From contig ML662442.1 in NCBI GenBank assembly GCA_007570785.1, positions 31,639,909-31,703,908 on the forward strand: DNA of 64,000 bases, given 5' to 3'. Positions 46,415-57,459 of this stretch are shown here, in pieces. Numbering within the stretch: position 1 is the stretch's first letter; each line of letters begins with the position of its first letter. The DNA is from Antilocapra americana. Taxonomy: Eukaryota; Chordata; Mammalia; Artiodactyla; Antilocapridae. The position numbers and the translations under genes are program-made. A model generated the notes under the pieces. The model had not been told where the DNA came from. It ran no database searches and saw only the letters and a program-made list of their open reading frames with translations.

Positions 46415-46960
46415 ATGTGTTTATTTCCTATCTCTACTGTAGCCAATTACCACGAACTTAAAACAATGCAAATGTATTATCTTACAATTTGTAGCTGTGA
46501 GAACAGTATGTATTTCTTACTGTCAGACACAGGTCTCACACAGGTCTCAGTAGGCTCCAATCAAGGTGTCAGCAGAGCTGTGTTCCTTCTAGGGGTTCTG
46601 GGAAGAATCCATTTCCCGCCCTTTCCAGCTTCTAGAAGCTGCCTGTATCCTTGGCTCAGGATCCTCGTCATCTTTAAAGCCGACAATGGCTAATTTCTCA
46701 GACATCACTCTGACACTCCACAAGGCTCCTCTTTCATTGCCACTCAGCCTTTTCCCTGACTTTGGTTCCTCCTCTTGTAAGAAGCCCTGTGATTACAGTG
46801 AGCCCACCAGGGTATTCCAGTATAATATCCCTGTCTCAAGATCCTTCACTTGATGACATCTGCAGTGTCTCTTTTGCTATGCAAAGTATAAAGTAAGATT
46901 CACAAATTCTAGGGCTTAGACTATGAGCATGTTCACAAGGCCAGTATTTAGTCTACCTCA
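46415..46960 (+). mobile_element. MLT1 LTR (ERVL-MaLR)
   Basis: The order 'tgtagccaattaccacgaac', 'aatcaaggtgtcagcagagc', 'cagcttctagaagctgcctg', 'gtaagaagccctgtgattac' and 'ttgatgacatctgcagtgtc' is that of MLT1 LTRs. A solo LTR of ancient age with no internal region beside it. The 92-codon frame here has no coding meaning. Confidence 0.8.
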
Positions 46961-47589
46961 GTACACATTCTCTGAGGTATATGAGCCTGTGTGGGTATGT
47001 TTGCACATCCTCTGGGTATTTCCTCAGGATAGCTTTTCCCGGAATGGCTCTTCAAAGGGTCTGTGACTCAGGATAGTTTAAACACTTAACTATCACAACT
47101 TGACCAACCTCTCTATCTTTTGGGAGGGAAATTAGTTCCAGAGAGACTGACTTGTCCAGGACAGTATGAATGATGAGAGAGTGTGTTTTCCTTTGTTCCA
47201 CTTTGACCCTTCATAGTTATACCCTATGGAAAACAAATCGACAGATTATAGCAGTGTGCTGGCTTTCCCAGAATGAGAAAGTGACACCAGAGATTCCTGG
47301 GCAGGCTTGCAGTTAGTCTGTAGCTAATAAAATCAGTGTCACTGGTGGTTGAGTAGTTCAGGTCCAAAGTGACAGTAGACAAGTCACTTTGCTAAGAAGA
47401 TGCCTTGAAAGTGAACTGTTATGTATGTAGGTGCAGTGGAAGTAGAAAGAGATAGGCAGGGGAGATAGGTATCTTATTTTTTGAACTCAGGATGTTTTAG
47501 TGATTCACAGATAGGGGTAGGAGGAGAACCCTCCTGACATCTACAAGGCCCTGGAAGTCTTGTGATATGCCTCATGTTGCTGGATTCAG
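46961..47589. other. Intergenic, possible MIR piece near 47100-47170
   Basis: No gene is supported. 'ttagttccagagagactgac' and 'ttgtccaggacagtatgaat' may be a MIR remnant. Confidence 0.4.
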
Positions 47590-47715
47590 TCCTATGGAGT
47601 GCAGTATCAGAAGTCAGACCAGCAGGGAACTTTAGCAAAGTGCCTGACTTCTCTGTATCTCAGTTTACCTCATCCATAAAATGGGAGAACTTATTTGGGT
47701 CAAATAAGACTGGAT
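47590..47715 (+). repeat. MIR fragment
   Basis: 'tatctcagtttacctcatcc' followed by 'ataaaatgggagaac' is MIR text. Confidence 0.6.
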
Positions 47716-47950
47716 TCAAGTTATGAACAATGATTCACCAGTTATCAAATAAAAATAATTATATATCATAAGAAAGCATTTTATTCATATAAGAATTTAC
47801 ACCACTCAGGATTCCTTCACATTCTCTAAGTCATTAATGTCATTTCAGCAATTCAGTTTCTAATATCTGACTCTACTATTTTGCTGTAAAGAAAGAATGG
47901 GGTCATTTGTTTAAATTAGCTTCATAATATGTAAATACTAAGAATTCTTT

Positions 47951-48166
47951 GGGGCTTACCAGGTGGCTCAGCGGCAAAGAATCTGCCTGCAATGCAGGAG
48001 ATGCAGGTTTGATCACTGGGTCGCAAAGATATCCTGGAGAAGAAGATGGCAACCCGCTCCAGTATTCTCGCCTGGGAAATCCCATGGACAGAGGATCCTG
48101 GTGGGCTACAGTCTATGGGCTCTCAAAAGGGTCGGACACAACTTGGTGACTAAGCAACGACGATGA
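47951..48166 (+). mobile_element. Bov-tA SINE with short target-site duplication
   Basis: Full length from 'ggggcttaccaggtggctca' to 'cttggtgactaagcaacgac'. The direct repeat aagaattc is at 47940-47947 and 48167-48174. Confidence 0.92.
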
Positions 48167-48230
48167 AAGAATTCCTCTAACGGCGGCTGATGTGGCCACC
48201 ACTATACTTGAGTGCAGCCATCTGTCTCGA

Positions 48231-48246
48231 CCACGAGGGGGCAGCA
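48231..48246 (+). promoter_or_regulatory. Strong CTCF-like motif
   Basis: ccacgagggggcagca is very close to the CTCF core consensus. It lies between the RWDD1 promoter (39.9 kb) and the CALHM4 3' end (51.9 kb), in unique sequence between a SINE and a BovB tail, in plus orientation. Motif only; binding is not shown. Confidence 0.6.
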
Positions 48247-48320
48247 GAGGAAACAAAACTTGAAAAACATTTCTGAACTTCTGGTGTACTGAGATTACAG
48301 AGTTTAATCGTGCTTGGTGG

Positions 48321-48450
48321 TTTGAGTTTGAGCAAGCTCGGGGATTTGGTGATGGACAGGGAAGCCTGGCGTGCTGAGGCTGAGTCCATGCTGAGTCTAT
48401 GAGGTCGCAAAGAGGCTGACACTACTGAGTGACTGAACTGAACTGAGGAG
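48321..48450 (+). mobile_element. BovB 3' end fragment
   Basis: 'gagtttgagcaagctcgggg' to 'gactgaactgaactgagg', with an internal irregularity where 'gctgagtccatgctgagtct' replaces the usual 'gctgcagtccatg'. Confidence 0.85.
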
Positions 48451-49779
48451 TAATTTGGGTCAGGGACAATGAAATTTGTCTCTCTGAAAGTACCATCATT
48501 GCTCCTTGGTCCAGAGTTCACATTTATAACCGTGCCCCACAGCTCATGGAGCCAATTGTGTAGCTGTCTACTCTAAGGACAGCTTGCCAACATCTACTCC
48601 TTTAGTAACTGGTGCCAAATTTTGGTAGGTTTGTTTAGAAGCTAAAATGAAAAATCTAAACCATATATTTGGAAGTAGCAAACAGCTGCTGAGTCTTGCA
48701 TTTGGAAGGCCTCTGATTGGTCGTGATATTTCAGAGTTTTAAGGTGAATTGATTTCCCCTTGTGCTACAAACACAATACAAGAAAACACTTCGTAAAATC
48801 ACATTGTTGTTTCTTATTACACTCATGTGCTAGAATTTTTTTTAATGGAACTGGAGACTGAGAACAGAAAGAAGACAAAGATGATGAGTATAAGTATGAT
48901 TCTGCAATTCAGCTTTGGAGAGCATAAATAAGCAGAGTAAAACACATCTAAACTTTGAGATAGTATTTGTTTCCTGGGAAGAAGGCAGCTTGGATTGTGG
49001 GAGGCAGATGGGGGAGCTGATGAAGGTAAGAAATGAGCAAGTCTGTATTTATGCCAAGCCACAGCATTTGATGTAGTATCCAAAACCACTTGGTAGCAAA
49101 ATATAAGGTAATATTAGCACATAATTGATTTTAATTATATGTTTTAAAATTACAGAAATCCATTAAGCATAAAGGAGAGGAAACATAATGTTCTTAATGG
49201 AAAAGTTTTGTCCAATTGGCTATGGAACAGAAGAATATTCTGGACAAAAAAAAAATTTTGTCAATTTAATTTGTTTAATTTGAAATAGATAAGATACAAT
49301 AAAACTCAAGAATGTGTACTATCCTTTAAATGTGCATACAGATACTATAAAATCCTTTGAAGCTATACAGAAGAGCTCCAAAATACTTACAATCCTTTGA
49401 CAGAAAGTCAAAGATCATGATTAAGTGGTCCAAAAGATAAATTGTATGCAATACTCTGAAACAGCTTGATTTAGAAAGTACTTCTAGAATTTAGTGGAAA
49501 GAAAGATTCCTGGTGTCAGTATATGAACAACTATTCTTTCTGATGATATAAAGTTTTAACTTCAAATACTCTGATTTTGATAACTGAAAATCTTACTAAA
49601 GAGTATTTCTATGTATTATTTTATCAGAATATAGTTCCTGAAAACTAATAAAATAATTCAGATCATGGTATAAAATGTTACTTTAACTAGTGTGTCCCAA
49701 TACAAAGGAACTTCAAAGACTCTCAGAGCCATGGGATTTGCAGCTGGAGAAGACTGCAAAGAACAAAGTAGAGGTGGCC
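48451..49779. other. Intergenic, nothing recognised
   Basis: No gene or nameable repeat. The minus-strand frame at 48823-49089 has no family pattern. Confidence 0.45.
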
Positions 49780-49788
49780 TTCCATAAT

Positions 49789-50154
49789 GTGTTGTTGTTG
49801 TTCAGTTGCTCAGTCATGTCTGACTCTTCGTGGCCCCATGGACTGCAGCATACCAGGCTTCCCTGTCCTTCACCATCTCCTGGAGCTTGCTCAAACTCAT
49901 ATCCATTGAGGGGGTGATGTCACCCAATCATCTCATCCACTGTTATCCCCTTCTCTGCCTGCCCTCAATCTTTCCCAGCATCGGGGTCTTTTCTAATGAA
50001 TCAGCTCTTCGCATCAGGTGGCCAAAGTATCAGAGCTTTAGCATCAGTTCTTCTAATGAATATTCAGGATTGATTTCCTTTAGGATTGACTGGTTTGATC
50101 TTTCAGTCCAAGGGACCCTCAAGAGTCTCCTCCAGCCCACAGTTTGAAATCCAA
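49789..50154 (-). mobile_element. BovB 3' fragment with target-site duplication
   Basis: A reverse-strand BovB tail: (gtt)n, 'ttcagttgctcagtcatgtc', 'aggtggccaaagtatcagag' and 'aagggaccctcaagagtctc'. The 9-base direct repeat ttccataat lies at 49780-49788 and 50155-50163. Confidence 0.93.
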
Positions 50155-50163
50155 TTCCATAAT

Positions 50164-51520
50164 CACACAGCTCATTTATATCAGAGCAGACCAAGACTGT
50201 CATATCAGAATTGTCTACAGAATTAGATAAGTGGAATAACTTTTCTTGGCCACTTGAAAAAAATCAGTACACTAACAATGTTTTGAAAGTGGAATGCCAG
50301 TGAATGTCTATAGAGGAAAGCTCAGAACCAAACTCAGTGATATTTTCCTTTCAACAGAAACAACCTGAGCTACTAGCGCTTCAGAAGATTGTACACTTAT
50401 TCCCCTGTATACGTATAAACATCTTATTAGTCTTATAAGGGACCTCAAGAATTCATTTGGTTCAGTTCCTTCTCTTTCAGCAGATAAAGTATCATTATCC
50501 CTATTTATAGATGCAATAGTTGAATTCCAGAGAGACTAACCAATTTGCCCAGCAAGTGATGGAGGGGAGGAACAGGTCTCCTGTCCTGGCAAACTATTAT
50601 ACTATGTATCTCTTATTGGTTAAAAAAAAATAGTCTTCTTAATATTCATCTTTATTGTTTCTATTAAACTTGCAAGATCCATAATTTCACACAAAATGGA
50701 CTCTTCCATGACTGCAAGATTACCAGGTAAGTGATTGCATCTTAGATGGTCAAATTCTCTGTCTCCTTGAAAATGAATTTTGAAAGTCACCTTGACTACT
50801 GGCTGTTGGTCCACTGCCCAGTAAGTAGCCATTATTTTGTTTAAAAGATAAAGAAAAACCCTCACTTTGCTTATTTTGACCAATGAACCAGCTGTTCAAG
50901 TGAATGTGGCAAAAATCAGGCATGAGACTATATATATATATATGTATATATATATATAATATATATATCAGAAATAATGAAGATAAAATAGAAACTGTCA
51001 AATATTAGAAGTGAAAATTTAGGTAGGTCTTCCCTTTTAGAGTTTAGATAATGGATCTACAAATATAGCTTGCAGCCTTGCTTCCTAAAATGGATTTTGA
51101 GTACAAAGGTGTGATAACAAAAAGGCACAGATGGTGTCCTGGTAGTGGAACACAGGGGGAACTTTCTAGACTAAACTTTCTATATTATAGCTGTAAAAAT
51201 GCTTCCACTATGGAGGTGCCACAAATAACATTTACGACATCCAGTGAGGATACAGTATGTGCCATTTTTCCTTGGGTTTGGCAAGATGACTCAGGACCTT
51301 CTTGCCTGGGCTTCCCCCTACATGGTAACAGTTTAGAAAGTTTTTTTTTTTTTTTAATCCTGATTCCAAAAAGTTCAGATATTTAAGCTTGAAGAAAGAA
51401 GAAGCAGCAGTGAAAAGTTGCTGGGTATTATACAGAGGTAGAAAATTTTAAAAACAAAACTTAGAGATCGCAGAAACAATGATAAAAGACATGCAATGCA
51501 AAGAGGAAGGACAAAAATAA
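50164..51520. other. Intergenic; MIR piece near 50480-50590 and a TA repeat
   Basis: 'ccctatttatagatgcaata' and 'accaatttgcccagcaagtg' suggest a MIR remnant. A (TA)n tract lies at 50928-50968. No gene is supported. Confidence 0.45.
50928..50968. repeat. (TA)n microsatellite
   Basis: About 40 bases of alternating TA with one 'tg' and one 'aat' interruption. Self-complementary. Confidence 0.9.
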
Positions 51521-51524
51521 CATC

Positions 51525-51715
51525 TGTGAGCACTTCTTTTATGAAAGGCACTGTGGTGAGTACTCAGCTTGTATTATCACATTTAATTGTCACATATGTC
51601 CTCACAAAAGCTCTGAAGTAGCTGCCATCTGAGTGCAGATACAAAATAGCACTCGAAGATATTCATTTTTGCACAGCTACTAAGTAACAAAACTAGGATC
51701 CAAATTTTGATATGA
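51525..51715 (+). repeat. MIR SINE
   Basis: 'gaaaggcactgtggtgagta', 'attatcacatttaattgtca' and 'cacagctactaagtaacaaa' lie in MIR order. Confidence 0.65.
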
Positions 51716-51946
51716 CTCCAATTTTCATATTTGTAAAAAAAAATCAGACCAATATGCACTACAAGACCATCAATGAAATTTCAAAATGAGAAATTGTTAC
51801 CATGATCAGATAAATTTATTTCAGAAATAGCATTTCAGATGACCTGACATAAACAAATATCAGAAGAGAGAGAAAAAGATGAAGAGATTCCATGGAAACT
51901 CTGTCCTCATAAAAATAAAATATTTGAATTGTGATAGGTGCTATGA

Positions 51947-52333
51947 TTAAGGTTTTAATTCAATACCTCCTGACCTGCCTTCCTCATTATCCTCATCCAC
52001 CCTGCTTCCAAGGAAGCTGTAGTTACCTTGCATGTCATTACCCATGCAGAGAAAGCTGGGGACTGAAATCTCTCTCCAGTCCTGACATGAAGGAATATGG
52101 ATGTGTCTGACTTCTTCATTTCCAGGAATGAAGCCAAATAGCTTCTTAATACGCTGCAGGATGAGGAGCCGTGAATGCTGTGCTGCGGCTTGTTCAAAGA
52201 GCTCCCTCTCATTGTGGAGGTGGTTGGTCCAGTAGCGATGCTGCAGGGCGGTGAGGGGGGAGCAGCACCTCGCCAAAGAGTAGGAGACTAGGGCAGTGAT
52301 GGTTGCCAGAGTGATCAGAATCCAGCCCAGCAT
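51947..52333 (-). CDS. CALHM4: CALHM4 coding exon 2
   Basis: Residues 187-314: the fourth membrane segment (MLGWILITLATITALVS) and the cytosolic tail, TAA at 51949-51947. The acceptor AG is at 52335-52334. The open frame extends 13 codons upstream into intron, which is not coding. Confidence 0.95.
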   Translation of the reverse strand: MLGWILITLATITALVSYSLARCCSPLTALQHRYWTNHLHNERELFEQAAAQHSRLLILQRIKKLFGFIPGNEEVRHIHIPSCQDWREISVPSFLCMGNDMQGNYSFLGSRVDEDNEEGRSGGIELKP

Positions 52334-55300
52334 CTTCAGGTAATTATTCAAAAGAAAAACAGAAAGCGTCAATATATTAAATATTCAAGAAACAACCATG
52401 ATGGGAGGGATCCCCACAAATCTGAGAACTAAAATACAGGTAAGAAATTTGCTTTTCTAGTCTTTAGCATATTGACAGGTGCTATTCATTTGATCCTGGG
52501 TGCAGGTGTGACACAGGATATAGGCCCAACCTGTTTCAACTTGGCTTTGGGATTACCAAGGATTTTTGGATTGGGGGAATTTCCAAAGATTTCGAAGTGG
52601 ATTCTAGATACTGTCCTGGAAGTGGCAAACATTATAACCTGACTATTATCTTTGCATAAGGGACATAAACTACATTACTTATTTTGGTTCAAGCATCAGG
52701 TGTAGGCTCATACATTTCTTTGGACACTTAATATATATTTAATAATGATAGTGATGAAAATTATGATATAAAAGATCATAACGGTAGTTTTATAAGCTAC
52801 CAAGCTCAATGATGTGCGAGCAAGTATTCACTGACATTTCTTCTCAAATTGCTATTTCCTTTTATTTGTTTGTGACCAAAGAAAGTCAGTGAGCAGACTC
52901 ATGTCCTTAAATGGGCAGCACCTATTGATTTCCTTTTCATCTTCCTCTCCCTTCAAATAATCATTTGCTGGCCAGTTCTATGGTTGATTTTTGAAATATA
53001 CTTTGAAAGGAAAGTCAACTAGATTTTATTTGCAACTATTTAGTTTCCACTTTAAAGACTGACAAATAACAAATAACTGTTTTCTATGCTTAGAATCCCT
53101 TTTTTTTCCTTTTCATTATTCTTTTTTCAATATTTAGTGGTTGTTATGTAGAGTGAGACAGATGGGCTGCACACGTTTAGGGAAACCACCACTATGCGGC
53201 CACAATCTAAATGGTGAAGGTCTCTTCCACAGCTTGTGGTTCACCAACAGGCCTGGAATTACCAGTGTGTGCACAGCAAGATAGCTTCACTCTAGAGAGG
53301 CTGAAGCCTACAAAGTGATGTGCATCATGTCATGATTTAACTTATTAGAGGCCAGCATGGTCGAGGAAAGGTCATCGCAGATGCCCATTAATTCATCAGC
53401 TATCATTTACTGAGCCCGAGGATGACCTCCCACCATGAGGTGTACATAGTGCTTGGTTCCTGGGACTCAGATCCAAATCATTTTTGATATATTCTCTCTT
53501 TCCAAGTCTTTAAGGCTAAAGAGGGAGACAAAATATAAAGCCAAGAAATATAGTAAAATAGGATAGTTTTGATATGAGTAAACACAAAGCCCAAGGGAGG
53601 AAAATGAAGGTACATGAACTTGTTTAAAGGAGAAGAGTGTCAGGGAACACTTCCCAGGAGAGATGATACTCAGACTTAAATTATTAAAGACAAGCTCACC
53701 AGATGCAAGAGGTTGAGGAGAATTTCCATTAGGGAAGAAGTCAGAAGAAGAAGCATGTGAAGAGGTGGGAAAACCCCAAGAAGTTGGATTCACAGGGTCA
53801 TAGGAATCATATGGGGAAATGGTCAGGGATCACATATTGAAGGATATTGTATATCAGGCCAAGAATCTGGATTTGTGCTCAGGCTGGTAGAACTCACCAA
53901 AGGACTTTATACGGATGACAGTGCAGGGAGGAGGTTGTGGAGGGAGGGTTCATCATTCAATTTGCACTTAGGTGATTTTGGCATGGGTATAGAAGGTAGA
54001 TTGAAATGGGATGAAATAAATGTCCAGAAGGTACAGGCAGAGACAGGGTTTAAACTTAATTTGATCTGGTCAATCCAGAATTATCCAACAGAAAGACAGT
54101 ACATATTCCTCAAATGAGATTGGAGTTTGAGGTAATTATAGAAGGTGGGCAGGCAAATAGAAACAGCCCCCAGTCTTTGGCTAGCTTGATCAGCCTTTTT
54201 TTTTTATTAGCTCTATAAACTTATGAAAGTTATAAACTCTTTGAGTTTCAGTTTCCTCATCTGTAAAATGGGGTTGATTATACCTACCTCTTAAGATTAT
54301 GAAGATTGGAGTTAAGATACAACATATTTGTACACTATAGGATAAGCATCTCAATAAATATGAGTGGTCAATAAATATCACTTAGTTGTATCTGCCTGTT
54401 TGTGACTCCATGGACCATAGCCCACCAGGCTCCTCTGCACATGGAATACTCCAGGCAAGAATACTGGAGTGGGTTGCCATTCCCTTCTCCAGGGCATCCC
54501 CAGGGATCAAATCCTGGTCTCCTGTATTGCAGGCAGATTCGTTACTGTCTGAGCCACCAGAGAAGCCCAAATATTGGTGGGATTGTCCACTAAATAAAAA
54601 AATCCACTTGCTCATGGTACTCAGAGCTATAAAACTGTCTTTTCACAGAAGTCTGTGTATCATTAGACAAGATGTTTTATTTTGACCTTAAGAACATCTT
54701 ACCATTGTTATTACACCTTAGTTTTTTAAAGCAAGAACATTTTTAAAGTCATAATTGTCCCATTGATCTTTTCACTTTTCACAGTTCCTCTGCTTGACAC
54801 TTAAGGCCAGTATAAATAGGTTAAGACAAATCCTTTTTTAATAAAATTTCTAATTTTGTTTCAACTGGCCCATACATAACACTTCAACATTGCTGCGTTG
54901 ACAGTAATTTTTTCAACTAAATATCATCAGCACTTTTAAATTTCAATAACTGAAAAGTGATGTGTCAAGAAAGCCCTTTGCAATAAGTTAAAAATAGTTT
55001 AAAAAGTAATGTGTTTTTCTCAATATTCTGTAATAACTTACATGGGGAAAGAATCTGAAAAAAAAGAATAGATATATGGGTATGTATAACTGAATCACTT
55101 TGTTGTATACTGGAAACTAACACAACATTGTAAATCAACTATACTGCAATATGAAATAAAAAGTAAATTAAAAAATTTATGTGTTCTTATGGCGTTGCAG
55201 TGATATAAAATGTATTTTTTCCCCAAATCCCTGGGAGAAACTGATGAAAGCCAATGATTCTTTCTATACTGACAAAAATGTACTTTTACATCTTTAGATT

Positions 55301-57459
55301 TAACCTATAAACCTAGAAGGTTTAGGCCTTCTCCTCACTTGACTCCATTCCCCCCCACAAACCTATCTAATGACATTAAATTTAGAACTATCATTAGTGT
55401 TTATTTTTAATTATAATTAAGCCTCCTGTAATTTTAGATGTGATTTTAATATATAAGAATGCATATTTAAGAATATACATGTAGAAAGATGGAATTTAGT
55501 AGTGTAGTAATATTTTTAATAACAATATCTAAAATTCCTTGTTGAAGAAAAGCTATGACAAACCTAGACAGCGTATTAAAAAGCAGAGACATTACTTTGC
55601 CAACAAAGATCCATCTAGTCAAAGCTATGGTTTGTCCAGTAGTCATGTATGGATGTGAGAATTGGACCATAAAAAAAGCTGAATGTTGAGGAATTGATGC
55701 TTTTGAACTGTGGTATTGGTGAAAACTGTCGAGAGTCCCTTGGACTGCAAGGAGATCTAACCAGTCCATTCTAAAGGAAGTCAGTCCTGAATATTCATTG
55801 GAAGGACTGATGCTGAAGCTGAAACTCCAATACTTTGGCCACCTGATGCGAAGAACTGACTGATTGGGAAAGACCTTGATGCTTGGAAAGATTGAAGATG
55901 GGAGGAGAAGGGGATGACAGAGGATGAGATGGTTGGATGGCATCACAGACAGGATGGAGGTGAATTTGAGCAGGCTCCAGGAGTTAGTGATGGATAGGGA
56001 AGCCTGGCATGCTCCAGTTTATGAGGTCACAAAGAGTCAGACATGACTGAGTGACTGAACTGAACTGAAAATTCCTTGTTTTTAATATATAATAGATTCT
56101 GAACACAGTACTGAGCGCTTTATATGCATTAGCTTGTTAATTACTCACTCCAACCCTATATGATAGATCATATTAATAATATCTCCATTTTACAGCTGAG
56201 AAAAGTGAAGCATGGATAAATTAGATAACTTGCTTAAGGTTTTGCAGGTTAATACATGACAAAGCAAGCCTCAAATGCAGGTCTGCTGACTCCAAAACCC
56301 AACATCCTAACCATATTTATGCAGCCGCTGGGTAGAAATCTAATCGATGAGTGGCACCCAGTTTGTGTTCTATATCAGACAATATGAAAAGCAGCAGGCG
56401 TGGAAAATGTTTCCAGTGACTGTATTTAATATGAGATTGTTGTGGCTCAGTGGCCAAGTTCTATTCAGTTCTTTTGCAACCCCATGGACTAGAGCCCGCC
56501 CGGCTCCTCTGTCCTTGGGACTTCCCAGTCAAGAACTGGAATGGCTGCCATTTCCTCCTCGAGGGAATCCTCCCTACCCAGGGATCAAACACACATCTCC
56601 TGCACTGCAGGCAGATTCTTTACCACGGAGCCACTGGCGAAGCCCCAGTTAATACGGGATCAGTCAGTGAAGACACTCAGTCGTGTCTGACTCTTTGTGA
56701 GCCCATGGACTATAGCCCACCAGGCTCCTCCATCCATGGAATCTTCTAGGCAAGAGTACTGGAGTGGGTTGCCATTTCCTCCTCCAGGGGATCTTCCCGA
56801 CCCAGGGATCGAACCCAGGTCTCCAGTTTGGAGGCAGACGCTTTACCGTCTGAGCCACCAGGGAATCCCATAGCAGCTGAAAATAAAAAGCAAGAACTTA
56901 CCTGTGACTGGTATCTGTGTAGAAGAGCTACTTCATCTCTGACCAGGATCATATTGGATGGAACTGATCTGCAGCATGGAAACCCGGCGAGGATCTCTTG
57001 CCGTTCGCCGGCGCTGATATTGTCAAACACTCGGTAACGGGCCACAGATGCGAATTCACTCGCCGCGCATTCGTAGTACGTGCCTGTCAGCAGGGTCACC
57101 GCGAGCCACGCTAATGGAGCAACAAGTGCCCTTCCGGTGATGCTGAAGAAGTGAAGGCAAGCCAGCTTGCGCTCCAGGAGGCCGATTCTCCGGAACGGAG
57201 GGACACAGCTGCAGCAGTATTCACTGGTGATTGTCCACGTCTGGCTTCTCAGAGCAAAGCCGGCAACCAGAAGGATTAAGGTAGGAATGATCAGAAAAGC
57301 AGTACCATAGTAGAAATTTTTCCCAACCTGACAGGGGCAACTGAATGTGAAAGAGGAGAAGAGTTGTTGCCCGCCGATAGTCAGAGCAGCAATCAAAGTG
57401 TTGATGAATGTTCCACTTCTCTGCAGAGAAGACACAATGTCGCCGAGAGCTGGGCTCAT
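51947..57459 (-). CDS. CALHM4: Calcium homeostasis modulator family member 4, two coding exons
   Basis: The coding sequence is complement(join(51947..52333, 56902..57459)): 945 bases, 314 residues, equal to the human protein. The family forms large-pore channels from four-pass subunits in the plasma membrane. CALHM4 is known mainly from placenta and can assemble with CALHM2. Visible here: an N-terminal helix, four membrane segments (about 18-38, 49-70, 107-127, 187-208), the extracellular CPC at 41-43, C131 and the CC pair 162-163 for the conserved disulfides, a sequon NIS at 147, and a long cytosolic C-terminal half (ERELFEQAAAQHSRLLILQR, 'KKLFGFIPG', IHIPSCQDW) ending GIELKP. The identity to CALHM4 rather than CALHM5 or CALHM6 rests on IGGQQLFSS, TGTYYECAASEFAS and the C-terminus. 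Both splice sites are canonical and nothing is broken. The start is the ATG at 57459-57457. Confidence 0.96.
54220..54345 (+). repeat. MIR fragment
   Basis: 'gtttcagtttcctcatctgt' and 'aaaatggggttgattatacc' are near-consensus MIR text. Confidence 0.75.
54383..54568 (-). mobile_element. Bov-tA SINE
   Basis: Reverse copy from 'ttagttgtatctgcctg' to 'gagccaccagagaagccc', in sense with CALHM4. Confidence 0.9.
55040..55178 (+). mobile_element. L1 3' end fragment
   Basis: 'actgaatcactttgttgtat', 'ctggaaactaacacaacatt' and 'caactatactgcaatatgaa' are the end of a cetartiodactyl L1, followed by an A-rich tail. Confidence 0.75.
55544..56067 (+). mobile_element. BovB 3' fragment with target-site duplication
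   Basis: The last 524 bases of BovB, including the end of the RT (in broken frame) and the tail gactgaactgaactg. It is flanked by perfect 13-base repeats aaaattccttgtt at 55531-55543 and 56068-56080. Antisense to CALHM4. Confidence 0.95.
56094..56325 (+). repeat. MIR SINE
   Basis: 'agtactgagcgctttatatg', 'catatatgat'-type middle, 'ccattttacagctgagaaaa' and 'aacccaacatcctaacc' in order. Confidence 0.7.
56438..56646 (-). mobile_element. Bov-tA SINE, first of a pair
   Basis: Reverse copy, diverged ('tggactagagcccgcccggc'), ending at 'gagccactggcgaagcccc'. It looks older than its neighbour. Confidence 0.88.
56665..56869 (-). mobile_element. CALHM4: Bov-tA SINE next to the CALHM4 splice donor
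   Basis: Reverse copy close to the family consensus, from 'agacactcagtcgtgtctga' to 'gagccaccagggaatccc'. Its head ends 27 bases from the first intron base, and it is in sense with the gene. Confidence 0.92.
56902..57459 (-). CDS. CALHM4: CALHM4 coding exon 1
   Basis: Residues 1-186, ending in RYQSQ at the donor CAG|GTAAG (56901-56897), phase 0. The open frame runs on into intron and a Bov-tA copy, which is not coding. Confidence 0.95.

Larger units (their letters stand above)
52334..56901 (-). other. CALHM4: CALHM4 intron
   Basis: 4.6 kb with a MIR, an old L1 end, a BovB copy, a second MIR and three Bov-tA copies, listed separately. 52334-54219 shows nothing nameable. Confidence 0.7.

Noticed and set aside
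46415..46693. 92-codon plus-strand frame
   Set aside because: Lies inside the MLT1 LTR; an incidental frame.
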